A stretch of 64,000 bases of DNA from Candidatus Melainabacteria bacterium RIFCSPHIGHO2_02_FULL_34_12 (GCA_001784555.1 MFRM01000017.1:40020-104019); one strand, 5' to 3'; shown: positions 36,633 through 46,134, counted from the stretch's first letter. A program made the numbers and translations. The notes: generated by a model from the sequence alone, not told the origin.

Positions 36633-37727
36633 ATGAGCAAAAAAGTAAATTTGATTTTAATATTAATTTTGTCTTTGTTTTTAATTAACTCCACATTTAA
36701 CGATACTCAATCTAAAATACTAATTGACTCTGACACCATAGCAAATATTGCAGAAGAAGTAAGTAACTCAGTCGTTAATATTGACACATCACTTGAAGTT
36801 AAAGCTGAAGAGCCAAAAGAAAAAAGTTTTAATTTTGAGCCTCAACCAGAAGCTGGAGGTGGCTCAGGAGTTATCATCAGAGAGAATGGTTACATCCTTA
36901 CCAGTTACCATGTAGTAAAAAATACAGATAAAATTAATGTCACTTTAAGAAATGGGAAAAAATATGAAGGTAAATTAGTTTCTAAAGACAGTTACAGTGA
37001 TATTGCAATAATAAAAATAAATGAAAACAATCTCCCAAAAGCAAGATTTGGAGACACAAATTTATTAAGACCAGGAGAATGGGTAATTGCAATTGGCTCT
37101 CCACTTGGACTTGAACATACAGTAACATTTGGAATAATCAGTGCTCTATCCAGGCATGTAGGAGTGACTTTTGGAGCTGCACAAGGTGCATACAAATACA
37201 TTCAAACCGATGCTGCAATAAATCCAGGTAATTCCGGTGGGCCTCTTGTTAATTTAAACGGCGAGATAATAGGAATAAACACTTTTATAATTGGGAGAAA
37301 TGCTCAAAACTTAAACTTTGCAATACCTGGGAATTATGTAAAAGAAATTGCAGATAAATTAATTTCAGAAGGCAGCATTAAACATCCTTATCTAGGAATT
37401 AAAATGACACGCCTTGAAGATGAACAAATAAAAACAGAAAGTATACCAAAAGATATAAAGGGTGCATATGTAGTAGAAGTAGTTCCTAATAGTCCTGCAC
37501 ACTTAAATGGAATACAACCAGGAGATATAATCCAAAAACTTGATGGGATATTAATAGACGATCCTACAAAAATTGCTGAAATTATAAGAAATAAAAAAGT
37601 AGGTAACAAGATTCACCTAAAGGTACTAAGAAATGGAGAAGCTAAAATTATAAAATTACTCATTGGGGATCTTCCGGATGAAGAAGATCTTACAAAAGAA
37701 GAGACAGAAGACAAAGAGAAGAAATAA
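36633..37727 (+). CDS. HtrA/Deg-type serine protease with PDZ domain
   Basis: This is a periplasmic trypsin-like protease for damaged or misfolded proteins. A signal anchor (KKVNLILILILSLFLINS) is followed by a trypsin fold with catalytic His in TSYHVVKN, Asp in SYSDIAIIKI and Ser in NPGNSGGPL. One PDZ domain lies near the C-terminus (HPYLGIKMTRLED, GAYVVEVVPNSPAHLNGIQ). The chosen start (ATG 36633) has AAGGTGG upstream; an ATG at 36570 would add 21 hydrophilic residues before the signal. It ends in a Glu/Lys tail and directly abuts the converging DUF971 gene. Confidence 0.94.
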   Translation: MSKKVNLILILILSLFLINSTFNDTQSKILIDSDTIANIAEEVSNSVVNIDTSLEVKAEEPKEKSFNFEPQPEAGGGSGVIIRENGYILTSYHVVKNTDKINVTLRNGKKYEGKLVSKDSYSDIAIIKINENNLPKARFGDTNLLRPGEWVIAIGSPLGLEHTVTFGIISALSRHVGVTFGAAQGAYKYIQTDAAINPGNSGGPLVNLNGEIIGINTFIIGRNAQNLNFAIPGNYVKEIADKLISEGSIKHPYLGIKMTRLEDEQIKTESIPKDIKGAYVVEVVPNSPAHLNGIQPGDIIQKLDGILIDDPTKIAEIIRNKKVGNKIHLKVLRNGEAKIIKLLIGDLPDEEDLTKEETEDKEKK

Positions 37728-38042
37728 CTACTTACTTACCTTACACAAAGATCTTAAATAATCATAACTATATATACCTGTGCTGTGGTTATCTGTCCAT
37801 GTAAAAGATAATGCATAATTTCCAACGATTTCAATATTTGTCAAATTTATATCTTCTGGAATATTTTCAATTTTAACTAGCCTTTCACCTGTAATTTCAT
37901 GCCTACATAAAGCACACATACATAAAGCTCTAAGCTCACGCAAACTATACAAACATTCTTTGCCATCATTCCAGATTATTTTAAGTTCACTTTGTGAATT
38001 TCTGGTAATAAGTTTGGGTACATGATACTCCATATACTTCAA
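37728..38042 (-). CDS. DUF971 family protein (GBBH-like N-terminal domain)
   Basis: A 104-aa stand-alone DUF971 (PF06155) protein, the domain found at the N-terminus of gamma-butyrobetaine hydroxylase. Motifs are LKIIWNDGKECLYSLRELR, CMCALCRHEITGER with closely spaced cysteines, and the aromatic/histidine stretch FTWTDNHSTGIYSYDYLRSL. In many bacteria it accompanies Fe-S cluster or Mrp-type genes; its role is unsettled. The cysteines may bind metal. It is 1 bp downstream of mtnP on the same strand, and its stop abuts the protease stop. Confidence 0.85.
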   Translation of the reverse strand: MKYMEYHVPKLITRNSQSELKIIWNDGKECLYSLRELRALCMCALCRHEITGERLVKIENIPEDINLTNIEIVGNYALSFTWTDNHSTGIYSYDYLRSLCKVSK

Positions 38043-38043
38043 A

Positions 38044-38853
38044 TCACAAAAATCTTGAATGCTTTAAAATTTCAGAGCATTTACATTTTTTCCTGTCATG
38101 AGGGATAATTTCAATTAACTTAAAAAGAACTTTTCTTAATTTTTCCAGATTTTGTTGAAATACTATCATTACCTCATTATGACTTACAGGCTGTACATCA
38201 CCAACCAGTCCTGAATCATAATCAGTAGCCAGTGCAATATTTACCACACACATTTCAAGCTCTTTAGCTAAATGTGCTTCTGGGTATTGAGTCATATTTA
38301 TCGTAGTCCACCCCATACTTGTAAACCATTTAGATTCAGCTTTTGTACTGAAGCGAGGTCCTTGTATAACTACAATAGTGCCAGTTTTATGACAGGTAAC
38401 TTTATTTTCTTCAGTAGCTTTAATTGCAAGTTCTCTTAATTCAGGACAATATGGATCTGCTGCACTAACATGCGTAGCTATAGGACCATCATAAAAAGTA
38501 TCAATTCTGCCCCTCGTTCTATCTATGTATTGATCACTTATTACAAAGTCACCAGGTTTAATTACCTTTTGCAAACTTCCTACAGCACATGGACTTATTA
38601 TTCTACTTATTCCAAGTTCTTTCATTGCCCAAAGATTTGCCCGGTAATTAATTTTTTGAGGAGGAATAGAGTGCTTTCTTCCGTGTCTTGGTAAAAAAGC
38701 TACAGTCTTATCGCCAACTTTGCCTAGAAACAAATTATCCGAGGGAGGACCATAGGGTGTTTCTACCGAAACTTCTTCAATCTTTTCAAGAAAATCATAA
38801 AACCCAGATCCACCAAATATTCCGATATCTGCTTTTTTATTTGTCATTATCAA
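38044..38853 (-). CDS. mtnP: S-methyl-5'-thioadenosine phosphorylase
   Basis: MtnP cleaves methylthioadenosine into adenine and methylthioribose 1-phosphate, recycling the by-product of polyamine synthesis and radical-SAM chemistry. Key features are the phosphate-binding IGIFGGSGFYDFL, LPRHGRKHSIPPQKINYRAN, VIQGPRFSTKAESKW, the diagnostic NMTQYPEAHLAKELEM and LATDYDSG. The length of 269 aa is normal. The TQYPEA substitution pattern supports MTA phosphorylase over plain purine nucleoside phosphorylase, though related 6-oxopurine enzymes are close. It precedes the DUF971 gene in an operon. Confidence 0.9.
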   Translation of the reverse strand: MIMTNKKADIGIFGGSGFYDFLEKIEEVSVETPYGPPSDNLFLGKVGDKTVAFLPRHGRKHSIPPQKINYRANLWAMKELGISRIISPCAVGSLQKVIKPGDFVISDQYIDRTRGRIDTFYDGPIATHVSAADPYCPELRELAIKATEENKVTCHKTGTIVVIQGPRFSTKAESKWFTSMGWTTINMTQYPEAHLAKELEMCVVNIALATDYDSGLVGDVQPVSHNEVMIVFQQNLEKLRKVLFKLIEIIPHDRKKCKCSEILKHSRFL

Positions 38854-38868
38854 ACCTCATCTTTTCCT

Positions 38869-40155
38869 TTATCTTTTAAGAATTTGTCTTTCTTTTTCCT
38901 TTTCAAAGAAGTCTAAGTAGGAATTTTCACGCAACGCACAGATATTAATAAGATAACTTACAAAAGATTTTAATTTTTTATATATTCCGCAAAAAGACAG
39001 CACATATATAAACCTATGAATTAGCCACCCAAGAATACCTGTAAGATAAAAACCTTTTATATCGACAATCGAACTATTAGCACCTAGAAACATAGTATTA
39101 ATATGGAAATTCGTTCTTAACGGATTTAATGGATTATTGTTTATTTTAGAAAGGATATTTGAAGCACAAAGCTGTGCCTGAGTAATGGTTGAAATTATAT
39201 TTGGTGAGGCTGTTTCATTTAAATCCATACATTTTGAACAATCGCCAATTACAAAGACATCATCAAAACCATCTGCCTGAAGATAAATATTAACTGATGC
39301 ATTGCCGTGATCATCTTTTCTTAGATTCAATGATTTCATAAGAGCACAATAATCATTTGAGGCAGAAAGTATTACTGTACCAGATTCAATTTCTCTTTCT
39401 TGATTTATTAAAACTTTTCCTTTTGAAAAGTCAGTTATTTTAGAGTTTAAAAGTAACTGAATCCTTTTTTTGTTTAAATTACAAAAAATATGTGTTTTAA
39501 AAAACGGGTCTTTATCCGGGAATAAATTTTGCCGTGCTTCAATTAAGTATATTTTTACCTGGGATTTATAAAGCTCCGGATAATAATGTTTTAAGAGATG
39601 GATAACATAATCAGATAGTGCACAAGCAATTTCAAGTCCTCTTACATCCGCACCTACTACGCAAAAAGTAAGCAAAGAAGATTTTTTATTTTGATCATTT
39701 TCAAGAGCTGCTTTTTCTAATGTTTTTTGTACGTGAGTTCTTATTTGCAATGCATCGATAGGCGAATTAAGACAGAAAGAATTTCTCTTATAGCTTTCTT
39801 CATTTTCATTAATAGAATCTTTTTGGGGGGCTAATACCAGATATGAGTAATCAAATATACCTTGATTTGTTTTAACAATTTTCTTTACAAGGTCAATGTC
39901 TTTAACATCTGCCTGCAAATAAGAAACACCTGGTTTAATAATGCCAACACTTCTTAAGCCACAAGTAACATCATTAATCGACACTGAATCGCATAGAATT
40001 TGAGTAAGTAATTCATTTATAAAATAATAACTTTTGTCAGTAATCCATAAAAGTTCAGCGGGTTCCCTGGTTCTGGAAAGAGATTGCTCAAGATTATGGT
40101 AAGCTGCTGCACTTGCATAACTGCTACCAATAATTACTATTTTTTGCTTACCCAC
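38869..40155 (-). CDS. NDH-2-like FAD-dependent pyridine nucleotide oxidoreductase
   Basis: This resembles the type II NADH dehydrogenase / FAD-dependent oxidoreductase family. The N-terminal FAD motif is atypical, VIIGSSYASAAAYHNLEQ, where GxGxxG reads GSSYAS. The second Rossmann motif is FCVVGADVRGLEIACAL. The C-terminal FAD signature is present (VFVIGDCSKCM). The last 80 residues include LTGILGWLIHRFIYVLSFCG, similar to the membrane-attaching helix of NDH-2. At 428 aa it fits. It could pass electrons from NADH to quinone, but the altered first motif leaves substrate and activity uncertain. Confidence 0.75.
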   Translation of the reverse strand: MGKQKIVIIGSSYASAAAYHNLEQSLSRTREPAELLWITDKSYYFINELLTQILCDSVSINDVTCGLRSVGIIKPGVSYLQADVKDIDLVKKIVKTNQGIFDYSYLVLAPQKDSINENEESYKRNSFCLNSPIDALQIRTHVQKTLEKAALENDQNKKSSLLTFCVVGADVRGLEIACALSDYVIHLLKHYYPELYKSQVKIYLIEARQNLFPDKDPFFKTHIFCNLNKKRIQLLLNSKITDFSKGKVLINQEREIESGTVILSASNDYCALMKSLNLRKDDHGNASVNIYLQADGFDDVFVIGDCSKCMDLNETASPNIISTITQAQLCASNILSKINNNPLNPLRTNFHINTMFLGANSSIVDIKGFYLTGILGWLIHRFIYVLSFCGIYKKLKSFVSYLINICALRENSYLDFFEKEKERQILKR

Positions 40156-40255
40156 AACTTACTAATTTTACCCTTTTATACTTGTGTCGTGCAAAAGCGT
40201 CCTTGATTAATATAGTGTAAAGTCTAAATTAAAAGCATTAGATTTAAATTGCTGA

Positions 40256-40852
40256 CTAAACAGTTAATAATTCAAAGTTTATCTCATTTTTAATTTCTTT
40301 AGATACTTTTAAACATAATTCTGGCATGCCTTTTGAACCTGACAATGAAACTATATCTGCTTGTTTTATGTTTTGTGATCTAGCCCATTCTAATGAAATT
40401 TTTAAAAGCATTGCTGCTATACCTTGTCTTCTGTATTGCGGCTTTGTATAAATATCTTCAATAACACCTTTTAATACAAGCTCAGAAGAAGGTAACGTAA
40501 CTGATTGTAGATATAAAAATCCTCTCACTTCATATTCATTTTTCTTTTGAGCAACTAATAATAAATTACTTCTTTTTTCAACCTTATTCTGGACAAAATA
40601 ATGCCAATCTTTTTTTTCTGCATTAAAAGAATATCTCTCTGGTGCAAATATTTGCTGAATGCTTGCAAGATTTGCCCACAGCTCTCCAAGTTCTTTTATA
40701 TGATTATCATTTGCAGAAGATATTACAATATCATCCTGTTCAAATAAAACATAATTATTAATGTCTGAAACTTTTTTTAAATTTGCAAGTTCTTCAGAAA
40801 TACTATTACAAACATCAGGTAAGTGATTCGCCAAATTTTGATTTAACTCCAT
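40256..40852 (-). CDS. GNAT-family N-acetyltransferase
   Basis: A 198-aa protein with a GNAT fold. The acetyl-CoA binding motif A is YRRQGIAAMLLKISLEWAR, preceded by the strand VIEDIYTKPQ. The first 45 residues are an added helical stretch. A proximal substrate loop (SGSKGMPELC) replaces the usual NxxA pattern of motif B. The acceptor cannot be read from context. It lies between peroxiredoxin and the flavoprotein on the same strand, with gaps large enough for separate promoters. Confidence 0.82.
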   Translation of the reverse strand: MELNQNLANHLPDVCNSISEELANLKKVSDINNYVLFEQDDIVISSANDNHIKELGELWANLASIQQIFAPERYSFNAEKKDWHYFVQNKVEKRSNLLLVAQKKNEYEVRGFLYLQSVTLPSSELVLKGVIEDIYTKPQYRRQGIAAMLLKISLEWARSQNIKQADIVSLSGSKGMPELCLKVSKEIKNEINFELLTV

Positions 40853-40986
40853 GTATAATCCTTTCTAAGCTAATCTAACTATTTAACTTTTATAGACGTA
40901 TTTATAAAAGTTTCGATGAATATATAAAGTTAAGGTCTTAACCTTTTTGACTTTTATTAAATAAATTTCATCTCTATTTCAACATC

Positions 40987-41016
40987 AAAGCCCCCTGCTT
41001 TGTACAAGAGGCTTTT
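40987..41016 (-). terminator. Probable terminator of the peroxiredoxin gene
   Basis: AAAGCC and GGCTTT flank an inner CTTTGTACAAG near-palindrome about 25 bp after the stop. The T-run on the minus strand is short, so the call is tentative. Confidence 0.45.
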
Positions 41017-41039
41017 ATTAACTTGCTGTTAACTTATTT

Positions 41040-41624
41040 CTATGCTTTTCCCAGAGTCTTTCCACCTGGTGTCCAGCCCACAGGACATAATTCTCCTGTC
41101 TGGAATGCAGTCAAAACTCTAAGAGTTTCATCTATACTTCTTCCAACCTGAAGATCATGAACAGTTGCTGCTCGTACCTTACCTTCCGGGTCAATTATAA
41201 AAGTACCTCGTAAAGAGATACCCTTATCCTCTAAGAGGATGCCATAATCTTGGCTAATTTTTTTCGTCAGGTCAGACATTAGAGGAAAGTTTAATTTTCC
41301 TAAGCCCCCTTGTTCACACCAGCCCTTATGTGAATAAACACTGTCAATACTGGCGCCAATAAGTTGTGCATTTTTCTTTTTAAACTCTTCTGCTTTTTGA
41401 CTGAACTCTAGAATTTCAGTAGGACATACAAAAGTAAAATCAAGTGGATAGAAAAATAAAACTACCCATTTACCTTTATAATCTGATAAAGAAATTTCTT
41501 TGATTTGTCCGTCCACATATGCCTGTGCTTTAAATTGTGGTGCTTGCTGACCAACTATTGGTTTTGAACAGCTTTGTTGAATAATAGCTAATGAGCTACC
41601 ATTTTTTTCTTGTATAGTTACCAC
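41040..41624 (-). CDS. 2-Cys peroxiredoxin (AhpC/Prx1 type)
   Basis: This thiol peroxidase reduces hydrogen peroxide and organic hydroperoxides. The peroxidatic cysteine is C67 in FTFVCPTEI and the resolving cysteine about C180 in [31 protein letters not shown] is typical of the typical 2-Cys class. No ahpF is adjacent, so it probably uses thioredoxin. The start is GTG at 41624 with AGGAGG 9 nt upstream, a strong site fitting a highly expressed protein. A 15-residue N-terminal extension precedes the thioredoxin fold. Confidence 0.95.
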   Translation of the reverse strand: MVTIQEKNGSSLAIIQQSCSKPIVGQQAPQFKAQAYVDGQIKEISLSDYKGKWVVLFFYPLDFTFVCPTEILEFSQKAEEFKKKNAQLIGASIDSVYSHKGWCEQGGLGKLNFPLMSDLTKKISQDYGILLEDKGISLRGTFIIDPEGKVRAATVHDLQVGRSIDETLRVLTAFQTGELCPVGWTPGGKTLGKA

Positions 41625-41747
41625 GAATATTTCCTCCTGTTTAATAATCTGTTTTCTGTAATTTATTTACTATAAGATTTTACTTCTAAATAAATAAATA
41701 AATCTATGCTTACAGTATTAAAGCTCTGTATTACTAAATAAGTCTCT

Positions 41748-42851
41748 CTAATTATCTGACATTTGAACACCTAAGCCAGGTTCAAGGGAAGGAATTACTT
41801 TATTATTTACAAACATTAAACCTGAGAATGGGTCATTTGCTAAGAGTAAATGACCATCAAGATCCACATAATCAGCCATTGGAGCCAGATGTGCTGCTGC
41901 AGAAATAGAACAAGAAGATTCAATCATACACCCCAACATTACCTTCAAATTATATCCTCTTGCAAGCTTTATCATATTTACTGCTTCAATAACACTGCCT
42001 GCTTTCATTAATTTAATATTAATTCCATGAACCTTACCTAGGACAGACTCAATATCATTGCCTACCATACAATCCTCATCTACAAAGATTGGAATTGGTG
42101 AAGAATTATAGATTTCTGACAGTAAGTATGCCTGTCCTTTCGGAAGAGGTTGTTCTAAAAGTTCTACTTTATATTTCGGTAATATATCCAGCATTTTTTT
42201 TGTGGTTTCCAAATTCCAACCACCATTTGCATCTACTCTTAAAATGCAATTTAAATTTTTAGTGGCTTTATGTACAGTCTCTAAAATATTTATATCAGCT
42301 TCTTCTCCTTTTCCTAATTTAATTTTTAATATGCGGTGACCTGCTTTAATGGCTTTTTGAACTTTTTCTTCTATTACAAGTAGATTATCCAATCCGACAG
42401 TAAATGACGTTTGCGGTATATTTTCATAATCATCATTTAACACAACAAAAGGATCTTCATAAAAGAGATATTGATATAAGCTTCGATTATTTATTTTGCC
42501 AATTAAATCCCAGAACGCAATCTCAAGACCTACTTTAGCTGCATATGATAATCCAAGAGGATTAAGAGAGGACGAAAAATTATTTAGATCATCTTTTAAT
42601 TTTTGAATGTTAGTCACATACTCTTCAGGTGATTTATATTTTAGAAATGATTGTATGAAATTGATTACACTGTCCTGACTCTCACCATAATAAGAAGAGG
42701 GAGCAGACTCACCGTATGCAGTAACATCTCCATATGTTATGGTAATTAAAACATTTTTAGCAGAATCCATCGAGCCCCTAGAAATTCCAAAAGGATATTC
42801 TAATTTAAGATTAAAGGGGCGAACATTTATTTTTATTTTGGATTTAGACAT
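41748..42851 (-). CDS. dgcA: Dipeptide epimerase / N-acetyl-D-glutamate racemase-like (DgcA)
   Basis: An enolase-superfamily enzyme close to L-Ala-D/L-Glu epimerase. Catalytic and metal residues are visible: lysines in ILKIKLGKG, Asp in RVDANGGW, Glu in LLEQPLPKG, Asp in IFVDEDC and Lys in GINIKLMKAG. The DLDGHLLLANDPF segment is typical of acidic-dipeptide or N-acyl-Glu epimerases. It overlaps the DUF1611 gene by 19 nt. The same pair, named DgcN-DgcA, has been described for D-glutamate catabolism via N-acetylation; in others the epimerase recycles murein peptides. The pairing favours DgcA, but the substrate is inferred. Confidence 0.82.
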   Translation of the reverse strand: MSKSKIKINVRPFNLKLEYPFGISRGSMDSAKNVLITITYGDVTAYGESAPSSYYGESQDSVINFIQSFLKYKSPEEYVTNIQKLKDDLNNFSSSLNPLGLSYAAKVGLEIAFWDLIGKINNRSLYQYLFYEDPFVVLNDDYENIPQTSFTVGLDNLLVIEEKVQKAIKAGHRILKIKLGKGEEADINILETVHKATKNLNCILRVDANGGWNLETTKKMLDILPKYKVELLEQPLPKGQAYLLSEIYNSSPIPIFVDEDCMVGNDIESVLGKVHGINIKLMKAGSVIEAVNMIKLARGYNLKVMLGCMIESSCSISAAAHLAPMADYVDLDGHLLLANDPFSGLMFVNNKVIPSLEPGLGVQMSDN

Positions 42852-43882
42852 GCATTTAAAAGTTTTTCAGCCGTATACTTAACAGGATCAGTCACAGGCA
42901 ATAAAGTTTCATCCTCTGCTTTTTTTATTAAATCAGATGTTTGTTTTTCATCAAGCCCATAAGTATTCAATGCTATACCAACAACCTTTGCTTTTCTGAC
43001 AGGCAATGAAATATTTTCATAAACATTAATAAATTGCTTTAATGATTCAATTTTTATTTTTGTATTGCGAAGATATTCATAATTTGCCTTATGACATAAG
43101 ATTAATTTATTAGGCACAGAACCATGATAAAGTGCAAGCGTTACGCCTGACCAGGCAGGATGAAGAATTGAGCCTTGTCCTTCTACAAATGCAAATGCAT
43201 ATTTTTGTTTGGCAGCTTTGATTATTTCTTCTTCTATAGCTCCTGCCATAAAATCTCCGACTATAGCATCAATTGGTATACCATCACCACTTATCATCAT
43301 TCCGGTTTGACCTGTAGCAATAAACTTTGCAGACTTGCCAACAGCTTTAGCACTTTTTGTAAGCTCAAGAGCAACTGTCATTTTACCAATAGCTGCATCT
43401 GTACCAACCGTTAAAACAACATTGATTGGATAATCAAGGACTAAGGCATTAGCAGTAGGAAATTTATGATTGGTTTTTCTGACATCCCATATATAGACTC
43501 CTTCATCTTCTGATGTTTTTTTTATTTCAGAAATATCAGAAAGAAAGTCATGCAATCCATTTATAATATTTAATTTGAGTTTCAAGGCATTTCTAATATC
43601 AGGCAACCATTCAAGAGGAAACTTGCCCCCAGCTGGAGCAATTCCTATTAATAAACAATCTGCATTTTTGTGATACTTAACTGCATTTTGTATAGAGTCA
43701 TAAATTGGTATTGGCAGCAAATCTTTAATTACCGAGGAAGTTGTTTTACCATCTAATTTTCTGTCTATAACAGCAACAGTTTCACACAATCCATATTTAA
43801 TAAAACCAATACCGGTTTTTGCACTTTCTCCTCCAAATGAATCCTGAGCATATATAATCACTTTATTCTTTGAAGTAAGCAT
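42833..43882 (-). CDS. dgcN: DUF1611 family protein (DgcN, D-glutamate N-acetyltransferase-like)
   Basis: This matches the DUF1611/DgcN family, with an N-terminal Rossmann-like part (CLLIGIAPAGGKFPLEW) and a C-terminal P-loop-like part (VVLTVGTDAAIGKMTVALEL, about residues 155-174). Conserved FVEGQGSILHPAWSGVTLAL and LCHKANYEYLRN follow. The length of 349 aa is typical. DgcN is reported to acetylate D-glutamate before DgcA racemises it. Here both genes overlap, and this one follows the HD-GYP gene after 2 bp, so all three may be co-transcribed. Activity is inferred from the pairing. Confidence 0.82.
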   Translation of the reverse strand: MLTSKNKVIIYAQDSFGGESAKTGIGFIKYGLCETVAVIDRKLDGKTTSSVIKDLLPIPIYDSIQNAVKYHKNADCLLIGIAPAGGKFPLEWLPDIRNALKLKLNIINGLHDFLSDISEIKKTSEDEGVYIWDVRKTNHKFPTANALVLDYPINVVLTVGTDAAIGKMTVALELTKSAKAVGKSAKFIATGQTGMMISGDGIPIDAIVGDFMAGAIEEEIIKAAKQKYAFAFVEGQGSILHPAWSGVTLALYHGSVPNKLILCHKANYEYLRNTKIKIESLKQFINVYENISLPVRKAKVVGIALNTYGLDEKQTSDLIKKAEDETLLPVTDPVKYTAEKLLNACLNPK

Positions 43883-43884
43883 AT

Positions 43885-46017
43885 TTATACTAATAATTTT
43901 ATAAACATTTCTACTAAATCAGGATCCCACTGTTTTTCTTTTCCGGATTTTAATCTGCTTACTGCTTCATCAAACGATAAAGATGATCGATAAGGTCTGT
44001 TACTGGTCATTGCCTGATATGCATCAACAATACATACAATCCTTGCCCCCAATGGTATCTCAGCTTTGGATATACCATGTGGATAACCAGATCCATCCCA
44101 ATATTCATGGTGATATAAAACTAAATTAGCAACTTTCTCAAGAGGTCCTATGGGTTTTAATATCTTAGCTCCAATTACAGGATGTTTCTTCATTACTTCA
44201 TATTCTTCTTTTGTAAGCTTCCCCGGCTTACATAATATACTTTCAGGAATACCGATTTTTCCAATATCATGCATTAAAGCAGCTAATCTAATCCATTCCA
44301 TTTCTTGGTAATCAAGCCCTAAAGATTTTGCAAGCATAAATGCATATTCAGATACCCGCTTGCTATGACCTTCCGTGTATGAATCTTTTGCATCCAAGGC
44401 AAGAGCTAAACTCTGAACAGAATCTAAAATATCAGCACTGTATGTGTTTTTATTCTGCTCTAAATCGCTGACCTGCTTTTTAATAGTTTCAATTACTTCA
44501 GGTCCGGTTTTTAGGCTGGAACTTTTTACGATTATTTCCGGGAGGGCATGAGTAAGAAGCTGTTGCCATCTGCCTTTCAGCTGACCATGGATTTCATCAA
44601 AACCTGATATTTGTAACTTTCCCCTGGATTTTGATAAAATCATGCCCTGCTCAAGAATAGTCAGAAGTTCAGCAATAGAGTCAGTATGAGTAGGATATGT
44701 TACAAAAGAAAAATTATAGTCAACTGTACCAATGCCTAGAACAGAAACATTGCTTAAATAATCTTTGATTTTTTCTGCTTCTACTCTGGCACAATTTTGA
44801 TCAACACCTCTCATTATCACGATAAACTCATCATTACTATATCTGGCGATTTTATATTTATCTCCAATCAATCTATTTAGATATCTCAACGTCTGAGACA
44901 AAACCAAATTACCAGCAACAAAACCCATTTTCAGATTAATGTCCCTAAGTTTTTCAATATCAATCATCAATAAACTAAAGGGGGATTTCAAAAGATTTGA
45001 CTCAGCTTGACAATGACTGACTTCTCTTAAAAAGTCATCAGCTCCAATTAAATTACTATCAAAATCTTTTATAGAAGGGGCTTCTGAAGAAATAACCACT
45101 CCTAACATTCCGGATGCTTGTTTAATATATGATATTTCTTCTTCTGTCCAGAAACGATCATAGTCACATTGATGCAGAACTATAACCCCTACAGCTTTTT
45201 CTGAAGCCTGAATAGGATAGCCTAAAATAGATTTAATCGAGAGAAGGGATTCAATGTTTTGGTTAATCACATTATCACTTAATAAGTTAACCGAACTTAA
45301 TACGATAAGTTCACCTAGAGATATATTCTCAAGCCACCTTTGCTCAATATTTGGGACCACTGATATTGCCTCAAGGCACCCATTCTTTATGTATTCAAAG
45401 GTAAGAGCATTATTTAAGTTTAATCTGTTTAAGTCAGAAAATATTTTCACCTGGACCCTGCTGGCATTAAAGACTTTTGCTATTTCACTGGCGACCAAAC
45501 TGATCTTTTCTTTTAAAGGACCTTTGACAGCAAGAATATCATTAATATGCAACAGACTTTGTTTAAATAAATAATTTTTTTCAGCAAGTACATAAGAAGC
45601 TCTTATAGCAAAAGAATTTGTTATCAATGCAATCAGCTTATGAAATTCTCCTAACAAATTTTCAGCCGGTTTTTTTAGCCAATAAATCTCAAGTCGCCCT
45701 TCAAAAGAAAGAGGAATTATATATTTATCATTTTGCCAGTATGGTGATTCCTGTTCATTTTCTCTTTGATTATTATCATGTGATTCTTTGAAATTCTTAT
45801 TGTTAAAAGACAAAGGGTCATTTGAAGCAATAGCATATAAATTATCTGAATAAGCACAAAGAAAAACATATTCAGCATTCATAATCTGCTTTAACAAATT
45901 AACAGTTTTTTGTAACCATAATTTGCCTGAGCGTGGCTCTAATAAATTCTGAATTAATTCATAAGTCACACCTTCTGTTAAGGAGTTAAAGCTTAATGTT
46001 GCAACATTCTTTGTCAT
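43885..46017 (-). CDS. GAF-GGDEF-HD-GYP signalling protein
   Basis: A cytoplasmic cyclic-dinucleotide protein of 710 aa. Two GAF-like sensory segments occupy about residues 25-310. A GGDEF-like domain (about 340-480) has YSNDEFIVIM in place of GGDEF, so it is probably inactive as a cyclase and may bind GTP instead. The HD-GYP phosphodiesterase domain (about 535-705) is intact: HSKRVSEYA, ALMHDIGKIGIPESIL, KKHPVIGAKIL, YHHEYWDGSGYPHG and IVCIVDAYQAMTSNRPYR. The likely net effect is c-di-GMP breakdown to GMP. Its nearness to pilus-type genes fits control of motility or attachment, but that is inference. Confidence 0.93.
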   Translation of the reverse strand: MTKNVATLSFNSLTEGVTYELIQNLLEPRSGKLWLQKTVNLLKQIMNAEYVFLCAYSDNLYAIASNDPLSFNNKNFKESHDNNQRENEQESPYWQNDKYIIPLSFEGRLEIYWLKKPAENLLGEFHKLIALITNSFAIRASYVLAEKNYLFKQSLLHINDILAVKGPLKEKISLVASEIAKVFNASRVQVKIFSDLNRLNLNNALTFEYIKNGCLEAISVVPNIEQRWLENISLGELIVLSSVNLLSDNVINQNIESLLSIKSILGYPIQASEKAVGVIVLHQCDYDRFWTEEEISYIKQASGMLGVVISSEAPSIKDFDSNLIGADDFLREVSHCQAESNLLKSPFSLLMIDIEKLRDINLKMGFVAGNLVLSQTLRYLNRLIGDKYKIARYSNDEFIVIMRGVDQNCARVEAEKIKDYLSNVSVLGIGTVDYNFSFVTYPTHTDSIAELLTILEQGMILSKSRGKLQISGFDEIHGQLKGRWQQLLTHALPEIIVKSSSLKTGPEVIETIKKQVSDLEQNKNTYSADILDSVQSLALALDAKDSYTEGHSKRVSEYAFMLAKSLGLDYQEMEWIRLAALMHDIGKIGIPESILCKPGKLTKEEYEVMKKHPVIGAKILKPIGPLEKVANLVLYHHEYWDGSGYPHGISKAEIPLGARIVCIVDAYQAMTSNRPYRSSLSFDEAVSRLKSGKEKQWDPDLVEMFIKLLV

Positions 46018-46064
46018 TAAAGAATAATTTTATCATTAGAAGAGCTCTGGTCGATTAATGGCAT

Positions 46065-46130
46065 ATGCTGACATGGCAGTAGAGACTTGCTGCAGCAAGT
46101 CTCTACTAGGCACTCTACCAGGCACAGCAT
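46065..46130. repeat. Nested palindrome with a 28-bp perfect core
   Basis: The core at 46079-46106 is a perfect 28-bp palindrome (arm GTAGAGACTTGCTG). It sits inside outer arms ATGCTG (46065-46070) and CAGCAT (46125-46130). There is no T-run after it on either strand beyond TTTTATT. It lies between the nadA stop and the HD-GYP start, so it could form a stable RNA hairpin between the two genes. Confidence 0.8.
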
Positions 46131-46134
46131 TTTA

